Shown: positions 10,086-20,513 of the stretch, piece by piece | Position numbering within the stretch: the stretch's first letter is position 1 | Layout: each line of letters begins with the position of its first letter | DNA from: CAYQQQ01 sp964420125 | Lineage (GTDB): Bacteria; Actinomycetota; Acidimicrobiia; Acidimicrobiales; Microtrichaceae | Reading direction: 5' to 3' | Assembly (NCBI GenBank): GCA_964420125.1 | Contig: CAYQQQ010000022.1 | Span: 1 to 64,000 of the forward strand | Length of the DNA: 64,000 bases | The notes under the pieces: model-generated | Told to the model about the DNA's origin: nothing | What the model saw: only the letters and a program-made list of their open reading frames with translations | The model's database searches: none | Made by a program: the position numbers and the translations under genes

Positions 10086-11497
10086 ATGGATCCCGCAGCG
10101 GACTGGGTTCGTCGCGACGTCGCGACGGTGTGGCACGGCTTCACCCAGATGGCCGCCTACCCCGACAACTCGCCGATCGTGGTGGCCTCCGCCGAAGGGC
10201 ACCACGTCGTCGACGTGGAAGGGCGACGCTACCTCGACGCCATCTCGTCGTTGTGGGTCACCACCCTCGGACACCGGGTGCCCGAGCTCGACGACGCCCT
10301 CCGCCGACAGCTCGAGCGCGTCGCCCACACCACGATGCTGGGCCACGGCAGCACCGTGGTGGTCGAGCTCGCCGAGGCGCTCTCCTCCCAGCTGCCCGTG
10401 CCCGGCGCCCGGCTGCTGTTCGCCTCCGACGGCGCGGTGGCGGTGGAGCAGGCCCTCAAGATCGCCTTCCAGTACTGGGTGAACCTCGGGGTGCCGGGCC
10501 GGCGACGCTTCCTCACCCTGGGCGGCGCCTACCACGGCGACACCATCGGCTCGGTGTCCCTCGGCGACGGCGGGTTCGGCACCGACCTGTTCGACCCGCT
10601 CCGCTTCGAGGTGCTGCGTGCCCCGGGCTACGACCGACCCGACGCCATCGAGATCGCCTGCGGGCTGATCGACCGCCACGCCCACGAGCTGGCCGCGGTG
10701 GTGGTGGAGCCCCTGGTGCAGGGCGCCGCCGGCATGCAGGTGCTCCCGGCGGAGGCGTTCGGCCCCCTCGGAACGACCTGCCGGGCCAACGACGTGCTCC
10801 TCGTCTGCGACGAGGTGGCGGTGGGCTTCGGGCGCACCGGCACGCTGTTCGCGTCGACGCAGTGCGGTCTCGAACCCGACCTCATGGCGCTCGGCAAGGG
10901 GATCACCGGCGGCTACCTCCCGATGGCCGCCACGGCCGCCGCGCAGCACGTCTGGGAGGCGTTCCTGGGCGCGGACCTCGGCGAGCGCACCTTCTACCAC
11001 GGCCACTCCTACGGCGGGAACGCCCTCGCCGCCGCCGTGGCGCTGGAGCACCTGCGCGTGATCGAGCGCGACCGGGTGCTCGACAACGTCACCGCCCGAG
11101 CCGCGCAGATGGCGCGTCGTCTGGCGGAGCAGGTCGCACCTCTGCCCCAGGTGGGGGCGATCCGCCAGGCCGGGCTGATGATCGGCATCGAGCTGGCCCC
11201 GCCACCGCGCGATGCCCTCGGCGGACCCGGGGGGAGCGCGCTGCGGTGGGGCCGGCGGGTCAGCGCGGCCTGCGTGGAGCGCGGCGTGCTGATCCGCCCG
11301 CTGGGCGACGTGATCGTGGTGGTGCCCCACCTCACCACCACCGAGGCCGAGGCCGAGCAGATCGTCGCCACGCTGGTCGACGCCATCGCCGCCGCCGCCA
11401 CCGACCAGCCGGTGAGCACGCCCGGCGCAGGTGCCGAGGTTGCCCACACCCCGCTGTCGGAGACGGCCGCGCTCGCCGTCGAGCGGGCTGCGCGCTG

Positions 11498-11498
<1 letters not shown>
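10086..11498 (+). CDS. bioA: 7,8-diaminopelargonate aminotransferase
   Basis: A 470-aa class III PLP aminotransferase that converts 8-amino-7-oxononanoate to 7,8-diaminononanoate in biotin synthesis. The BioA signature WHGFTQMAAY (usually WHPFTQM) is near residue 16. The PLP-binding Asp is in LLVCDEVAVGFGRTG and the Schiff-base lysine in ALGKGITGGYLP; AYHGDTIG is the conserved substrate-loop motif. WHPFTQM is shared with SAM- and lysine-dependent forms, so the amino donor cannot be decided. It is the first gene of bioA-bioF-bioD, and its TGA overlaps the bioF ATG by one base. Confidence 0.92.
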
Positions 11499-12669
<1,171 letters not shown>

Positions 12670-12673
<4 letters not shown>

Positions 12674-13434
12674 CCGCTCCGCCCGCTCACGATGGCGTCG
12701 GTGGTGTCGCCGCCGGTGTCGCCGGCGGCACTCGCCCGGAGCTGCTGGTGGTGCTGGCCGGCACCGGGACCGAGGTCGGCAAGACGTGGGTGGGTTGCCG
12801 ACTGGTGCGGGAGCTGCGGGACGCCGGGCGGACGGTGGCGGCCCGCAAGCCCGTGCAGTCCTTCGACCCCTCCGATGCCGTCACCGACGCCGACCTCCTC
12901 GCCGAGGCCAGCGGTGAGGAGCCCTTGGTGGTCTGCCCGGCGCACCGCCGCTACGAGGTGGCGATGGCGCCCCCGATGGCCGCGGAGGTGTTGGGCCGCC
13001 CGATGATCCGCATGGCGGAGCTGCTCGACGAGCTGGCCGCCTCCTGGTCGGTGCCGCCACCGTCCCAGGACCCGAGTCGGGGCTCGGTCGGGGTGGTCGA
13101 GCTGGCAGGCGGCGTGCGCTCCCCCGTCGCCCACGACGGCGACGGGGTCGAGCTGATCGCGGGCCTCGCACCTGACCTGGTCGTCGTGGTCGCCGATGCC
13201 GGCCTGGGCACCATCAACGCCGTGCGCACCACCCTCGACGCCCTGGCCGGCCTCGACGCCCCGGTCGTGGTGCACCTCAACCGCTTCGACCCCGACGACG
13301 ACCTGCACCGACGCAACCGTGCGTGGCTGGCCGAACACCTCCGACCCGGCGATGAGGGGATCCTGCTCCGCAGCGACCTCGGCACGCTGGTCGCCACGAT
13401 CAGCGAAGCCAGGTTCAGGGGCGCAGCGACTTGA
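12670..13434 (+). CDS. bioD: Dethiobiotin synthetase
   Basis: A 254-aa P-loop enzyme that forms the ureido ring of dethiobiotin from diaminononanoate, CO2 and ATP. The Walker A-like motif is GTGTEVGKTWVG (usually GTDTGVGKT), followed by ARKPVQSF (usually KPV) and VELAGGVRSPVAHDG (usually VEGAGG), so it is divergent but recognisable. GTG 12670 overlaps the bioF stop (GTGA). A roughly 20-residue Gly/Ala/Val-rich leader precedes the P-loop. The 3' end overlaps the convergent gene at 13415 by 20 bp. No bioB is present in the window, so the final pathway step must be encoded elsewhere or biotin precursors imported. Confidence 0.88.
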
Positions 13435-13804
13435 GCAGCTGACGGGCGATCTGGGAGTTCATCTCGTAGACCACCTTGCGGCCCGCCTCGGTGACCTGAC
13501 GGACCACCCCGCCCCCGGTCGCCTCCTCGATGGAGTCGAGCCCGGCGATCACCGCCGACTTGGTGGCGTCGGTGGCCTTGTAGCCCATGTTGGTGAGCCC
13601 CTTCACCACGTCCGACTGGGCCACCGGCTCCGGGGCGGCGGCCGCGATGATGCGCAACGCGTCCTTGGTGAGCTCCGCTCCCTGGGAGATCGTCTCGTGC
13701 AGGCCCGGTGCGGCTGCCTCTTCCCCGTCGATCGAGGAGAGCCAGCGGCGCACCTTGGCCACGAGCTCGCCCTCGGTCTCACCCTCGAAGCTCAACGTCG
13801 GCAT
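13415..13804 (-). CDS. Small conserved-looking protein, function unknown
   Basis: A 129-aa soluble, acidic then mixed protein that I do not recognise. Residues about 40-125 look like a helical or winged-helix unit (LRIIAAAAPEPVAQSDVVKGL then IAGLDSIEEATGGGVVRQV and GRKVVYEMN), which would fit DNA or protein binding, but no family can be named. The ATG at 13804 is supported by GGAG and by TAGCGT 6 nt upstream. Its 3' end overlaps bioD tail to tail by 20 bp. A GNAT gene lies just upstream on the same strand. Confidence 0.8.
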   Translation of the reverse strand: MPTLSFEGETEGELVAKVRRWLSSIDGEEAAAPGLHETISQGAELTKDALRIIAAAAPEPVAQSDVVKGLTNMGYKATDATKSAVIAGLDSIEEATGGGVVRQVTEAGRKVVYEMNSQIARQLLKSLRP

Positions 13805-13810
13805 GGCTCC

Positions 13811-13816
13811 ACGCTA
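13811..13816 (-). promoter_or_regulatory. -10 box TAGCGT of the 129-aa protein gene
   Basis: TAGCGT on the minus strand sits 6 nt before the ATG at 13804, inside the 9-bp spacer and the end of the GNAT gene, suggesting a separate leaderless transcript. Confidence 0.4.
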
Positions 13817-14521
13817 CGCCTGCGGAGCAGCCTGGGGGCGGAGGTCGCCGGCGCCGCCCGCCCGATCCACCGTGCGGGCGAACCACTGCACGCTGCACCG
13901 CCGGCCGTCGGGCATCCGGAACCCCGCACCCGGCACCGCGGGGCCCACCGGCTCGAAGCCCTGCGAGCCGAAGAAGGCGATGGCGTCGGCGTTCTCCCCC
14001 ATGGTGCCCAGGTGCACCCCGGGCACGCCGAGCTCGCTCAGCCGGTCCAGCCACGTGCGGATCAACCGCGCGCCCAGCCCTCGCCCCCGCGCCTCGGGGA
14101 GCAGGTCGATGTGCAGGTCGGCCGGATACCTCGCCAGTGCCGGTGGCGGGTGCAGCAGCGAGCGGTCGCGGAGCACGTCACCGGTCGCCCTGGCGAGGAA
14201 GCGGGCCGTCCCCGGCCGCACCAGGAGCGCCCGTCCCAACAGGTGGCGGGTGAGCAGGCGGCGCTCCACCGTCCCCGCCGGCGGAGGACCGTCGGGGGAG
14301 CCGAGGAGGTAGCCCACGACCCGGCCGGCGCCGTCGTCGAGCACCCAGCAGGTGTCCGGGCGCTGCTGCACGTACCAGTCGCAGAACAGGCAGGCGAAGG
14401 CGTCCCGGTCGGAGAACTGCTCGGCCACCGGGTCACCCATGAACCCGGTGGCGAAGCACACGTCGCGCAGGCCCTCGAGGTCCTCGGATCGATAGGGGCG
14501 CAGCTGCGGAGCCACGGCCAC
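13814..14521 (-). CDS. GNAT-family N-acetyltransferase
   Basis: A 235-aa acetyltransferase. The acetyl-CoA pyrophosphate loop is LPEARGRGLGARLI (Q/RxxGxG/A pattern, about residues 142-155), followed by GVHLGTMGENADAIAFFGSQGF, the usual beta-5/alpha-4 segment ending in FY/FF-x-x-x-GF. The N-terminal half (DVCFATGFMGDP and CDWYVQQRPDTCWVLDD) resembles GNAT domains found next to O-GlcNAcase-type proteins, but the substrate is unknown. The GTG at 14521 is the longest start, without a clear ribosome binding site; a second GTG lies two codons on. Confidence 0.88.
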   Translation of the reverse strand: MAVAPQLRPYRSEDLEGLRDVCFATGFMGDPVAEQFSDRDAFACLFCDWYVQQRPDTCWVLDDGAGRVVGYLLGSPDGPPPAGTVERRLLTRHLLGRALLVRPGTARFLARATGDVLRDRSLLHPPPALARYPADLHIDLLPEARGRGLGARLIRTWLDRLSELGVPGVHLGTMGENADAIAFFGSQGFEPVGPAVPGAGFRMPDGRRCSVQWFARTVDRAGGAGDLRPQAAPQA

Positions 14522-14555
14522 CGAGTCAAGCAGGTCGGTGACGACGGGGCACCCG

Positions 14556-16349
14556 TCACGGTATGCGGCGCGCCACCCAGGTGGTCTCGTCGCCGGCCGC
14601 CCCCCCGATCCGTGCGAGCACCACGTCGTGGTCGACGGCGACCACCTCGGCGCCGGCGGGCAGGCCGAGCTCGTCCCAGCTCGACCCCCACCCGAGCCAG
14701 AGCAGCCGACCGCATCCGGCGACCACGGCGGTGGAGTTGCCGACCACCAACAGCCGCGGGGAGGAACGCACCGCCGGAACGCACCGCCACTCCGGCACCG
14801 AGGGCCGCTCCATCACCATCGGATGCTCCGTCGGCTGCAACGCGTACACCTCCCGAACCGTCCCGTCGGGGTCGAGCGTCAGGAACTCGTGGGTGCCCTG
14901 GTTGTCGGGCACCGCGGCCACGATCCGGCCCTCGACCGCCGGGGTCTGCTCCACGTCGCTCGACGGAGCGACCCCCACCTCGACCACCTCACCGCCGGCG
15001 TACTCCAGCCGGTCGCGCTGTCCGGGGTCGCCGACCACGTAGTCGACCTCCACCCCTCCGTGGCCGAGTCCGGTTGCCCGACCGGTCGAGGGAGGCTCCG
15101 AGACCATCGCATCGGCTGCCGAGCGGGACGACCCCGCCAGCCGGGTCCACTGGAGGCCCACCTCGGCCCAGGGGCCCTGCACCGCCGCACCCAACAGGTC
15201 GGGACCATCGCCGAGGGGCACGGCGTGCTGGAACAGCCCGCGATCCGACTGCACGACCACGGCCGAGTCGCTGAGCGCCACGGGGAGACCGGGCGCCAGG
15301 GCCGTCCCCCACTCCACGGCGCCCGCCGGCAGGTGCCAGAGGTCCTGGCTCATCTCACCGGTCGACGAGTCGACCGCGCCGACGAGTCCCCCGACGCCGT
15401 CGGCCAGGGTGTGCAGGCCGAAGGTCCCCATCTCGGGCGACTCGGGGAAGTGGACGTCCTCCACCTCGCCGCCCGACTGCACGCGCTCGACGACGATCGA
15501 GGAGGCCGACGGCTCCTGGCTCCCGAGCGGAGTCGTGACCCGGAAGGTCGTGGTGCCCGACACCACTCCCTGCACGTCCGGTTCGATGCTCCCGGCCGAA
15601 CCGACCGGTCCGGCGCGCACCTCGGTGCCCGTGACCTCCCAGGTCGCGACCCGTCCGTCGTCGAGCGGCTGCTCCACCACGATCGTGGCGTCGTCGGACC
15701 GCACGCCGTCTCCGCGGGCCCACACCCCCCCGACGCCCTCCAAGGGCACGGTCGCCAGTGGCTCCCAGGTGTCCGCGTCGAGGTCGAGCCGAGCGACCAC
15801 CAGCTCACCGCCCGCATCCTCGAGGACCGGCACCGCCGGATCCGTCAGCTCGGGGGCGGTGGCCGGCGAGCGTCGCATCGTCAGCGTGAGGCCCGAGGGC
15901 GAGCTGGCCACGGCGACGACGGCGTGCAACCGATCGCACGCACCCATCGCCGCGCACCCGTCGACGATCCGCCATCCACCATCCGGGTCGTGCACTGCCG
16001 ACCGCGGAACGGCCCAGGTGCCGTACTCGCCCCGACTCGGCGTGGGATCAGGCACGGTCTCCAACACCACCAGCCGGTCGCCCGACATCCCCACGACCGA
16101 GACGTGGGGGAACGGAGGCGGATCGAGCGGAACCCAGGGAGCACCACCCGGGGGATCCACCACCTCGGCGGGCGGCACCGTCGGGACGGGATCCGCCGCG
16201 ACCTCCGTCGCCGCGGGCTTCGACGCCGCACCGACCTCTCGGGGCTCGTCGCCATGCACCTCATCGGAGCGGGAGCACCCGGAGATCGACAGGCAGGCGA
16301 CGACGACCCCGACCACCCAACCGACTCCCAGGTGTGGGGCTCGGGCCAC
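14556..16349 (-). CDS. Large predicted lipoprotein, function unknown
   Basis: A 597-aa exported protein: a short basic N-terminus, a hydrophobic segment (GVGWVVGVVVACL) and a lipobox ISGC, so it should be lipid-anchored at Cys22 or so. The rest is beta-rich with many short repeating strands, compatible with a beta-propeller, but I recognise no family. The GTG at 16349 is chosen because AAGGAGGAG sits just upstream and it puts the signal peptide at the N-terminus; an ATG at 16388 would add a non-signal-like extension. There is no obvious operon partner. Confidence 0.85.
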   Translation of the reverse strand: MARAPHLGVGWVVGVVVACLSISGCSRSDEVHGDEPREVGAASKPAATEVAADPVPTVPPAEVVDPPGGAPWVPLDPPPFPHVSVVGMSGDRLVVLETVPDPTPSRGEYGTWAVPRSAVHDPDGGWRIVDGCAAMGACDRLHAVVAVASSPSGLTLTMRRSPATAPELTDPAVPVLEDAGGELVVARLDLDADTWEPLATVPLEGVGGVWARGDGVRSDDATIVVEQPLDDGRVATWEVTGTEVRAGPVGSAGSIEPDVQGVVSGTTTFRVTTPLGSQEPSASSIVVERVQSGGEVEDVHFPESPEMGTFGLHTLADGVGGLVGAVDSSTGEMSQDLWHLPAGAVEWGTALAPGLPVALSDSAVVVQSDRGLFQHAVPLGDGPDLLGAAVQGPWAEVGLQWTRLAGSSRSAADAMVSEPPSTGRATGLGHGGVEVDYVVGDPGQRDRLEYAGGEVVEVGVAPSSDVEQTPAVEGRIVAAVPDNQGTHEFLTLDPDGTVREVYALQPTEHPMVMERPSVPEWRCVPAVRSSPRLLVVGNSTAVVAGCGRLLWLGWGSSWDELGLPAGAEVVAVDHDVVLARIGGAAGDETTWVARRIP

Positions 16350-16438
16350 GGCTCCTCCTTCTCGCCGACAGCCTATCGACGCTCCCACGCACCCCGAGGG
16401 TCGTCGCGCCTGAGCCTGCGATCGACGTCGAGGTGGGG

Positions 16439-17272
16439 TCAGGCTCCCCGGTGGCGTCGGAGGAAGCGTCGCAGACCGCCGTGGTCGCCCTGCGGCCGCT
16501 CGAGGTGACCCAGCGCGCCGGCGAGCAACGCGTCACCCCGGCACGGACGGCCGTGGCCGGGCAGCAGAAGGTCCACCGAGTACTCCCGCAGCCGTTCCTC
16601 GGTGGCCGCGGAGGCGCCTTCGTCCACGAACTCCGGGTTGAACCACCCCCGCCCGCCGACCGACAGGATGGTGTCACCGCTCAGCAGGGTCCGCGTCGAC
16701 TCGCGCCAGAAGCTGGTGGCGTCGGTGGTGTGGCCCGGGGTGTGCAACGCCACCCAGTCGGGCGCGCCGGGCACGGCCTCGCCGTCGGCGAGGAACCCCG
16801 CCGGCGTCAACGGCATGTGGTACGGGCGGGCGCCGTAGCCGGCCTGCTTCGCCTCCCCCACGAAGCCCCGGAGTGAGGCGAAGTCGAAGGGCTGGTCCCG
16901 CAGCACGGGTCGGATGTGGGACGCCTCTCGGAGCCCCGGCGTCGGCGGCTTCTCCCCCTCCACCCAGGTGGCGACCGTGGCAGGGAGGAGGAAGTCGATC
17001 GCCGCTCGGTCGTGGAGGTGGGGCACACCGGCGACGTGGTCGCTGTGGGCGTGGGTGGCCGCCACCACCCAGGGGTCCCCCTCCACGGTGGTCTGCGTGC
17101 CTCCCGGCCCCCTCAGCGCTCTCATCACCTCGACGCCGTTGCGGGACATGCCGACGTCGACGACGAAGGGGCGGCCGTCGCCTCCGTCGTGCACGACGTA
17201 GCAGTTGAAGATCCACGAGGAGATCACGGTGATGCCGACGTCGTGGAAGGTGGTGACGAGCGGTCCGGCCAT
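16439..17272 (-). CDS. Metallo-beta-lactamase-fold hydrolase
   Basis: A 277-aa MBL-fold protein. The metal ligands are visible in order: THAHSDHVAG (HxHxDH, about residue 94), HTPGHTTDATSFW (third-site His), LLSGDTI (bridging Asp) and LLPGHGRP (last His). It is therefore probably an active dinuclear metal hydrolase of the glyoxalase II-like group; the substrate is unknown. ATG 17272 is preceded by GGGAGG at 8 nt, and a TAGCGT box (17311-17316) gives a short leader. It is divergent from guaB across 141 bp. Confidence 0.92.
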   Translation of the reverse strand: MAGPLVTTFHDVGITVISSWIFNCYVVHDGGDGRPFVVDVGMSRNGVEVMRALRGPGGTQTTVEGDPWVVAATHAHSDHVAGVPHLHDRAAIDFLLPATVATWVEGEKPPTPGLREASHIRPVLRDQPFDFASLRGFVGEAKQAGYGARPYHMPLTPAGFLADGEAVPGAPDWVALHTPGHTTDATSFWRESTRTLLSGDTILSVGGRGWFNPEFVDEGASAATEERLREYSVDLLLPGHGRPCRGDALLAGALGHLERPQGDHGGLRRFLRRHRGA

Positions 17273-17310
17273 GGCATGGGCCTCCCGGGTCGGTGCTGAC
17301 GAGCCAGGTC

Positions 17311-17316
17311 ACGCTA
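17311..17316 (-). promoter_or_regulatory. -10 box TAGCGT of the MBL-fold gene
   Basis: TAGCGT on the minus strand, about 38 bp before the ATG at 17272, in the divergent spacer shared with guaB. Confidence 0.35.
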
Positions 17317-17401
17317 CCGCCCCCCGCACCGCCGTTCTGTACGTCCTCGCGCACACCCCCCGTGCACCACAGCGGACAGATCGCCGGGGCGCCGCAACCG
17401 G

Positions 17402-17407
17402 TAGCAT
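17402..17407 (+). promoter_or_regulatory. -10 box TAGCAT of guaB
   Basis: TAGCAT followed by CAGGCG and the ATG at 17414. With transcription starting about 6-7 nt downstream of the box, the mRNA would begin at the start codon; no Shine-Dalgarno sequence is present. Confidence 0.5.
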
Positions 17408-17413
17408 CAGGCG

Positions 17414-18907
17414 ATGGAGCCCCTCCACACCTCCCTCGACCCCAACGCCCGCTTCGGCAGAGAAGGCCTCACCTTCGACGACGTCTGCCTGGTCCCCGCC
17501 GCCTCCGACGTCATCCCGGCTTCCGTCGACACCTCCACGACCCTGGCCGCGGAGGTGGTGCTGGCCATCCCGCTGATGTCGGCCGCCATGGACACCGTCA
17601 CCGAGGCCCGCCTCGCCATCGCCGTCGCCAGGGAGGGGGGGATCGGCGTGATCCATCGCAACCTGTCGGTGGAGGACCAGCGCGCCGAGGTCGACAAGGT
17701 GAAGCGCTCCGAGTCGGGGATGATCGTCGACCCCGTCACCCTCGGCCCCGACGACCTCGTGGAAGCCGCCGAGGCGCTGATGTCGAGGTACCGCATCAGC
17801 GGGGTGCCGATCGTCGATGCCGACCACCGCCTGGTCGGCATCCTCACCAACCGGGACCTCCGCTTCGAGGACGACCCCCGCCGGCCCATCCACGAGGTCA
17901 TGACCTCCGAGGGGCTGATCACCGCTCCCGAGGGCACCACCCTGGAGCAGGCGCAGGCCATCCTCGGCGAGCACCGCATCGAGAAGCTGCCGGTGGTCGA
18001 CTCGGAGGGCCACATCACGGGACTCATCACCGTCAAGGACATCAACAAGAAGATCCAGTACCCCGATGCCACCAAGGACTCCCAGGGACGCCTCCGTTGC
18101 GCAGCCGCCATCGGTGTCGGCGACGACGCCTACGTGCGGGCCGAGGCGCTGGTGGACGCCGGGGTGGACGTGCTGGTGGTCGACACCGCACACGGGCACT
18201 CCAGCGGCGTGCTCGAGGTCGTCCGCAAGGTCAAGGGGGCGCTCGGGGTGCCGGTGGTCGCCGGCAACATCGCCACCGGCGCGGCGGCGCTCGCCCTGGT
18301 GGAAGCAGGAGCGGACGCCGTCAAGGTCGGGGTGGGGCCGGGCTCCATCTGCACCACCCGCATCGTCGCCGGGGTCGGGGTGCCGCAGCTCACCGCGGTG
18401 GCGGAGTGCGCCGCTGCCGTCGCCGGCACCGGGGCGCGGGTGATCGCCGACGGCGGTGTGCGGTTCTCCGGCGACATCGCCAAGGCCATCGGTGCGGGCG
18501 CCGACGTGGTGATGCTCGGCTCCCTGCTGGCCGGGGTGGACGAGACGCCCGGCGACATCGTGCTCAGCCAGGGGGAGCGCTACAAGGCCTACCGGGGCAT
18601 GGGGTCGCTGGGGGCGATGAGCGATCGCTCCTTCTCCAAGGACCGCTACTTCCAGGAGGAGGTCGACAGCTCGGAGAAGGTCGTGCCCGAGGGCATCGAG
18701 GGGCGCGTCCCCTACAAGGGGCCGGCCAAGAAGATCCTCTTCCAGCTCACCGGTGGCCTCCGATCGGCCATGGGGTACTGCGGGGCGGCCAGCATCGAGG
18801 AGCTGCAGCGGGGTGCCACGTTCGTGCGCATGTCGCCCGCCGGTCTGCGCGAAGCGCATCCCCACGACATCCAGATCACCAAGGAAGCCCCCAACTACTG
18901 GATGTAG
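17414..18907 (+). CDS. guaB: Inosine-5'-monophosphate dehydrogenase
   Basis: A 497-aa IMPDH, the NAD-dependent enzyme that oxidizes IMP to XMP, the committing step to GMP. The catalytic Cys is in GVGPGSICTTRIVAGVGVPQ. Two CBS domains, which bind adenine/guanine nucleotides for regulation, are inserted at about residues 100-220 (SRYRISGVPIVDADHRLVG and IEKLPVVDSEGHITG). The mobile flap region MGSLGAMSDRSFSKDRY is intact. It is separated from guaB3-guaA by the biotin genes and lies on the opposite strand, unlike the contiguous order common in actinobacteria. Confidence 0.98.
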   Translation: MEPLHTSLDPNARFGREGLTFDDVCLVPAASDVIPASVDTSTTLAAEVVLAIPLMSAAMDTVTEARLAIAVAREGGIGVIHRNLSVEDQRAEVDKVKRSESGMIVDPVTLGPDDLVEAAEALMSRYRISGVPIVDADHRLVGILTNRDLRFEDDPRRPIHEVMTSEGLITAPEGTTLEQAQAILGEHRIEKLPVVDSEGHITGLITVKDINKKIQYPDATKDSQGRLRCAAAIGVGDDAYVRAEALVDAGVDVLVVDTAHGHSSGVLEVVRKVKGALGVPVVAGNIATGAAALALVEAGADAVKVGVGPGSICTTRIVAGVGVPQLTAVAECAAAVAGTGARVIADGGVRFSGDIAKAIGAGADVVMLGSLLAGVDETPGDIVLSQGERYKAYRGMGSLGAMSDRSFSKDRYFQEEVDSSEKVVPEGIEGRVPYKGPAKKILFQLTGGLRSAMGYCGAASIEELQRGATFVRMSPAGLREAHPHDIQITKEAPNYWM

Positions 18908-18930
18908 CGGCCCCCTGGGAGTCGCAGACC

Positions 18931-18954
18931 CGTTCTGTTCTGCAGAACAGAACG
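18931..18954. terminator. Perfect 24-bp palindrome between convergent genes
   Basis: CGTTCTGTTCTG and its exact complement form a perfect 12-bp inverted repeat without spacer; as RNA it gives a 10-bp stem with a TGCA loop on either strand. It lies between the guaB stop (18907) and the decarboxylase stop (18963), so a bidirectional terminator is the simplest reading. A protein-binding site is possible, but it is not a LexA box, as the half-sites face the wrong way. Confidence 0.6.
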
Positions 18955-18962
18955 AGCGGGGT

Positions 18963-20477
18963 TCAGGGGGGCGGGGCGGTCAACAGGTCCCAGAGGCGCC
19001 GCAGGTCGGCCTCGGTGGTCCCCGGCGAGCCGACCGACACGCGGATCACCGCACGTCCGCCGACCTCGGTGGGGGTCAGCAGCGCCAGGCCGGAGGCGTT
19101 GACCCGCTCCAACGCGGTACGGGTCGCCGCGTCGCCGGCCCGGTGGCGCAGGCACACCAGGTTGAGCCGGGGTGGGGCAGCCAGCACCCAGTCCTCCGAG
19201 TCGGCGACGAGATCGGCGAACCCACCGGCCATCGCCACCTGCGCCCGGATCATCTCCCGGATCGCCGGGGCACCGATGGCCCGCAGCACGAACCAGAGCT
19301 TGAGCGACCGGAACCGCCGTCCCAGGGGGACCTGCCAGTCGCGGAAGTCGACCACGGCGCCGGACTCGCTGGCGTCGTTGCGGAGGTAGGCGGGGCTGAT
19401 CGACAGCGCCTCCACCACCGGGGCCCGATCGGCGACCCACATCGTGGTGCAGTCGAAGGTGACCCCCCACCACTTGTGGGGGTTGAAGAGGTAGGAGTCG
19501 ACCGCATCGAGGCCGTCGAGGAGATCCCGGTGCTCGGCGCAGATGGTGGCCGCCCCCGCCATGGCGGCGTCGACGTGCACCCACGCTCCAGCGGCTGCGG
19601 CGATCCTTGCGATCTCCCTCACGGGGTCGACCGCCATGGTGGAGGTGGTGCCCACCGTCGCCACCACGGCCGTCGGCTGGAGGCCGGCCAGGAGGTCCTC
19701 GGCGATGGCGCGCTCCAGCACGTCGACGCGCAACGCCAGCGTGTCGGGGTCCACCTCCACCTGGCGGATGTGCGCCTCACGGAACCCGGCGACGCGTGCG
19801 CCCTTCACCACGGAGCTGTGCGCCTGGGAGGAGGTGTACACGACCTGGCGGTGCAGCTCGTCACGTCCGCCCGCTCGCTCGCGGGCAGCCAGCAGCGCCA
19901 CCAGCGTGGCCGAGCTGGCGGAGTCCTGGATCACCCCGCCGCCGGGACCGGAGCGGTCGTGGCGGAACCGCTGCGGCAGGCCGCACAGCTCCCCAACCCA
20001 GTCGAGCATGCGCATCTCGAGCTCGGTCACCGCGGGCGAAGTGGCCCACAGCATCCCCTGCTGGCCGAGCCCGGAGCTCACCAGGTCCGCCAACGCCGCC
20101 GGCCAGGAGGTGTTGGCCGGGAAGAACGCGTGGAACCCGGGCGACTGCCAACCCACCGTGGCCGGCAGCACCAGCCGCTCGAGGTCGGCCAGCACCTGGC
20201 CCAGGTCCTCGGCTTGCGGCGGCGGCGAGTCCGGCAGCCGCTCCAGGAGCCACCCCGGCGGCACCGAGGGGCCCACCGGGCGGTCGTCGAGGCCCTCGTG
20301 GTAGCGGGCCAGCACCTCTGCCACCTCCGGTGCCCAGCGCCGGAAGCCCTCGGCCATCGCCTCCGCTGCGAGCTCTGGACCGGCCGGATCGGCGTGGCCG
20401 ACGCTCGGCGCCGCAGCGCGGTGCGCCTCGGAGCTGCCGCTACCGTCATCGGGATCGGGCCGGACGCCGCTCGCCAT
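18963..20477 (-). CDS. PLP-dependent group II decarboxylase (aromatic-L-amino-acid decarboxylase type)
   Basis: A 504-aa member of the family that decarboxylates aromatic amino acids or glutamate. Key features are FHAFFPANTSWP (substrate site), GMLWATSPAVTELE, the PLP-binding Asp in WVHVDAAMAGAA and the Schiff-base lysine in NPHKWWGVTFDC. The sequence is closest in pattern to aromatic amino acid decarboxylases; the substrate is inferred. Homologs usually begin near MAEGFRRWAPEV (ATG 20357), so the first 40 residues from ATG 20477 are less certain; both lack a well-spaced ribosome binding site. It is divergent from the amidase gene by only 36 bp. Confidence 0.9.
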   Translation of the reverse strand: MASGVRPDPDDGSGSSEAHRAAAPSVGHADPAGPELAAEAMAEGFRRWAPEVAEVLARYHEGLDDRPVGPSVPPGWLLERLPDSPPPQAEDLGQVLADLERLVLPATVGWQSPGFHAFFPANTSWPAALADLVSSGLGQQGMLWATSPAVTELEMRMLDWVGELCGLPQRFRHDRSGPGGGVIQDSASSATLVALLAARERAGGRDELHRQVVYTSSQAHSSVVKGARVAGFREAHIRQVEVDPDTLALRVDVLERAIAEDLLAGLQPTAVVATVGTTSTMAVDPVREIARIAAAAGAWVHVDAAMAGAATICAEHRDLLDGLDAVDSYLFNPHKWWGVTFDCTTMWVADRAPVVEALSISPAYLRNDASESGAVVDFRDWQVPLGRRFRSLKLWFVLRAIGAPAIREMIRAQVAMAGGFADLVADSEDWVLAAPPRLNLVCLRHRAGDAATRTALERVNASGLALLTPTEVGGRAVIRVSVGSPGTTEADLRRLWDLLTAPPP

Positions 20478-20513
20478 CCCGGCAGGCTCCCACGCGGAAG
20501 GGGGTTGGACAAC

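Noticed and set aside
9777..11447. A minus-strand open frame of about 556 codons across bioA
   Set aside because: It is antisense to bioA, whose PLP motifs are intact, and carries no domain.
18931..18954. LexA/SOS box
   Set aside because: Actinobacterial SOS boxes are GAAC-N4-GTTC; here the half-sites are in the opposite order, and the site is downstream of both genes.
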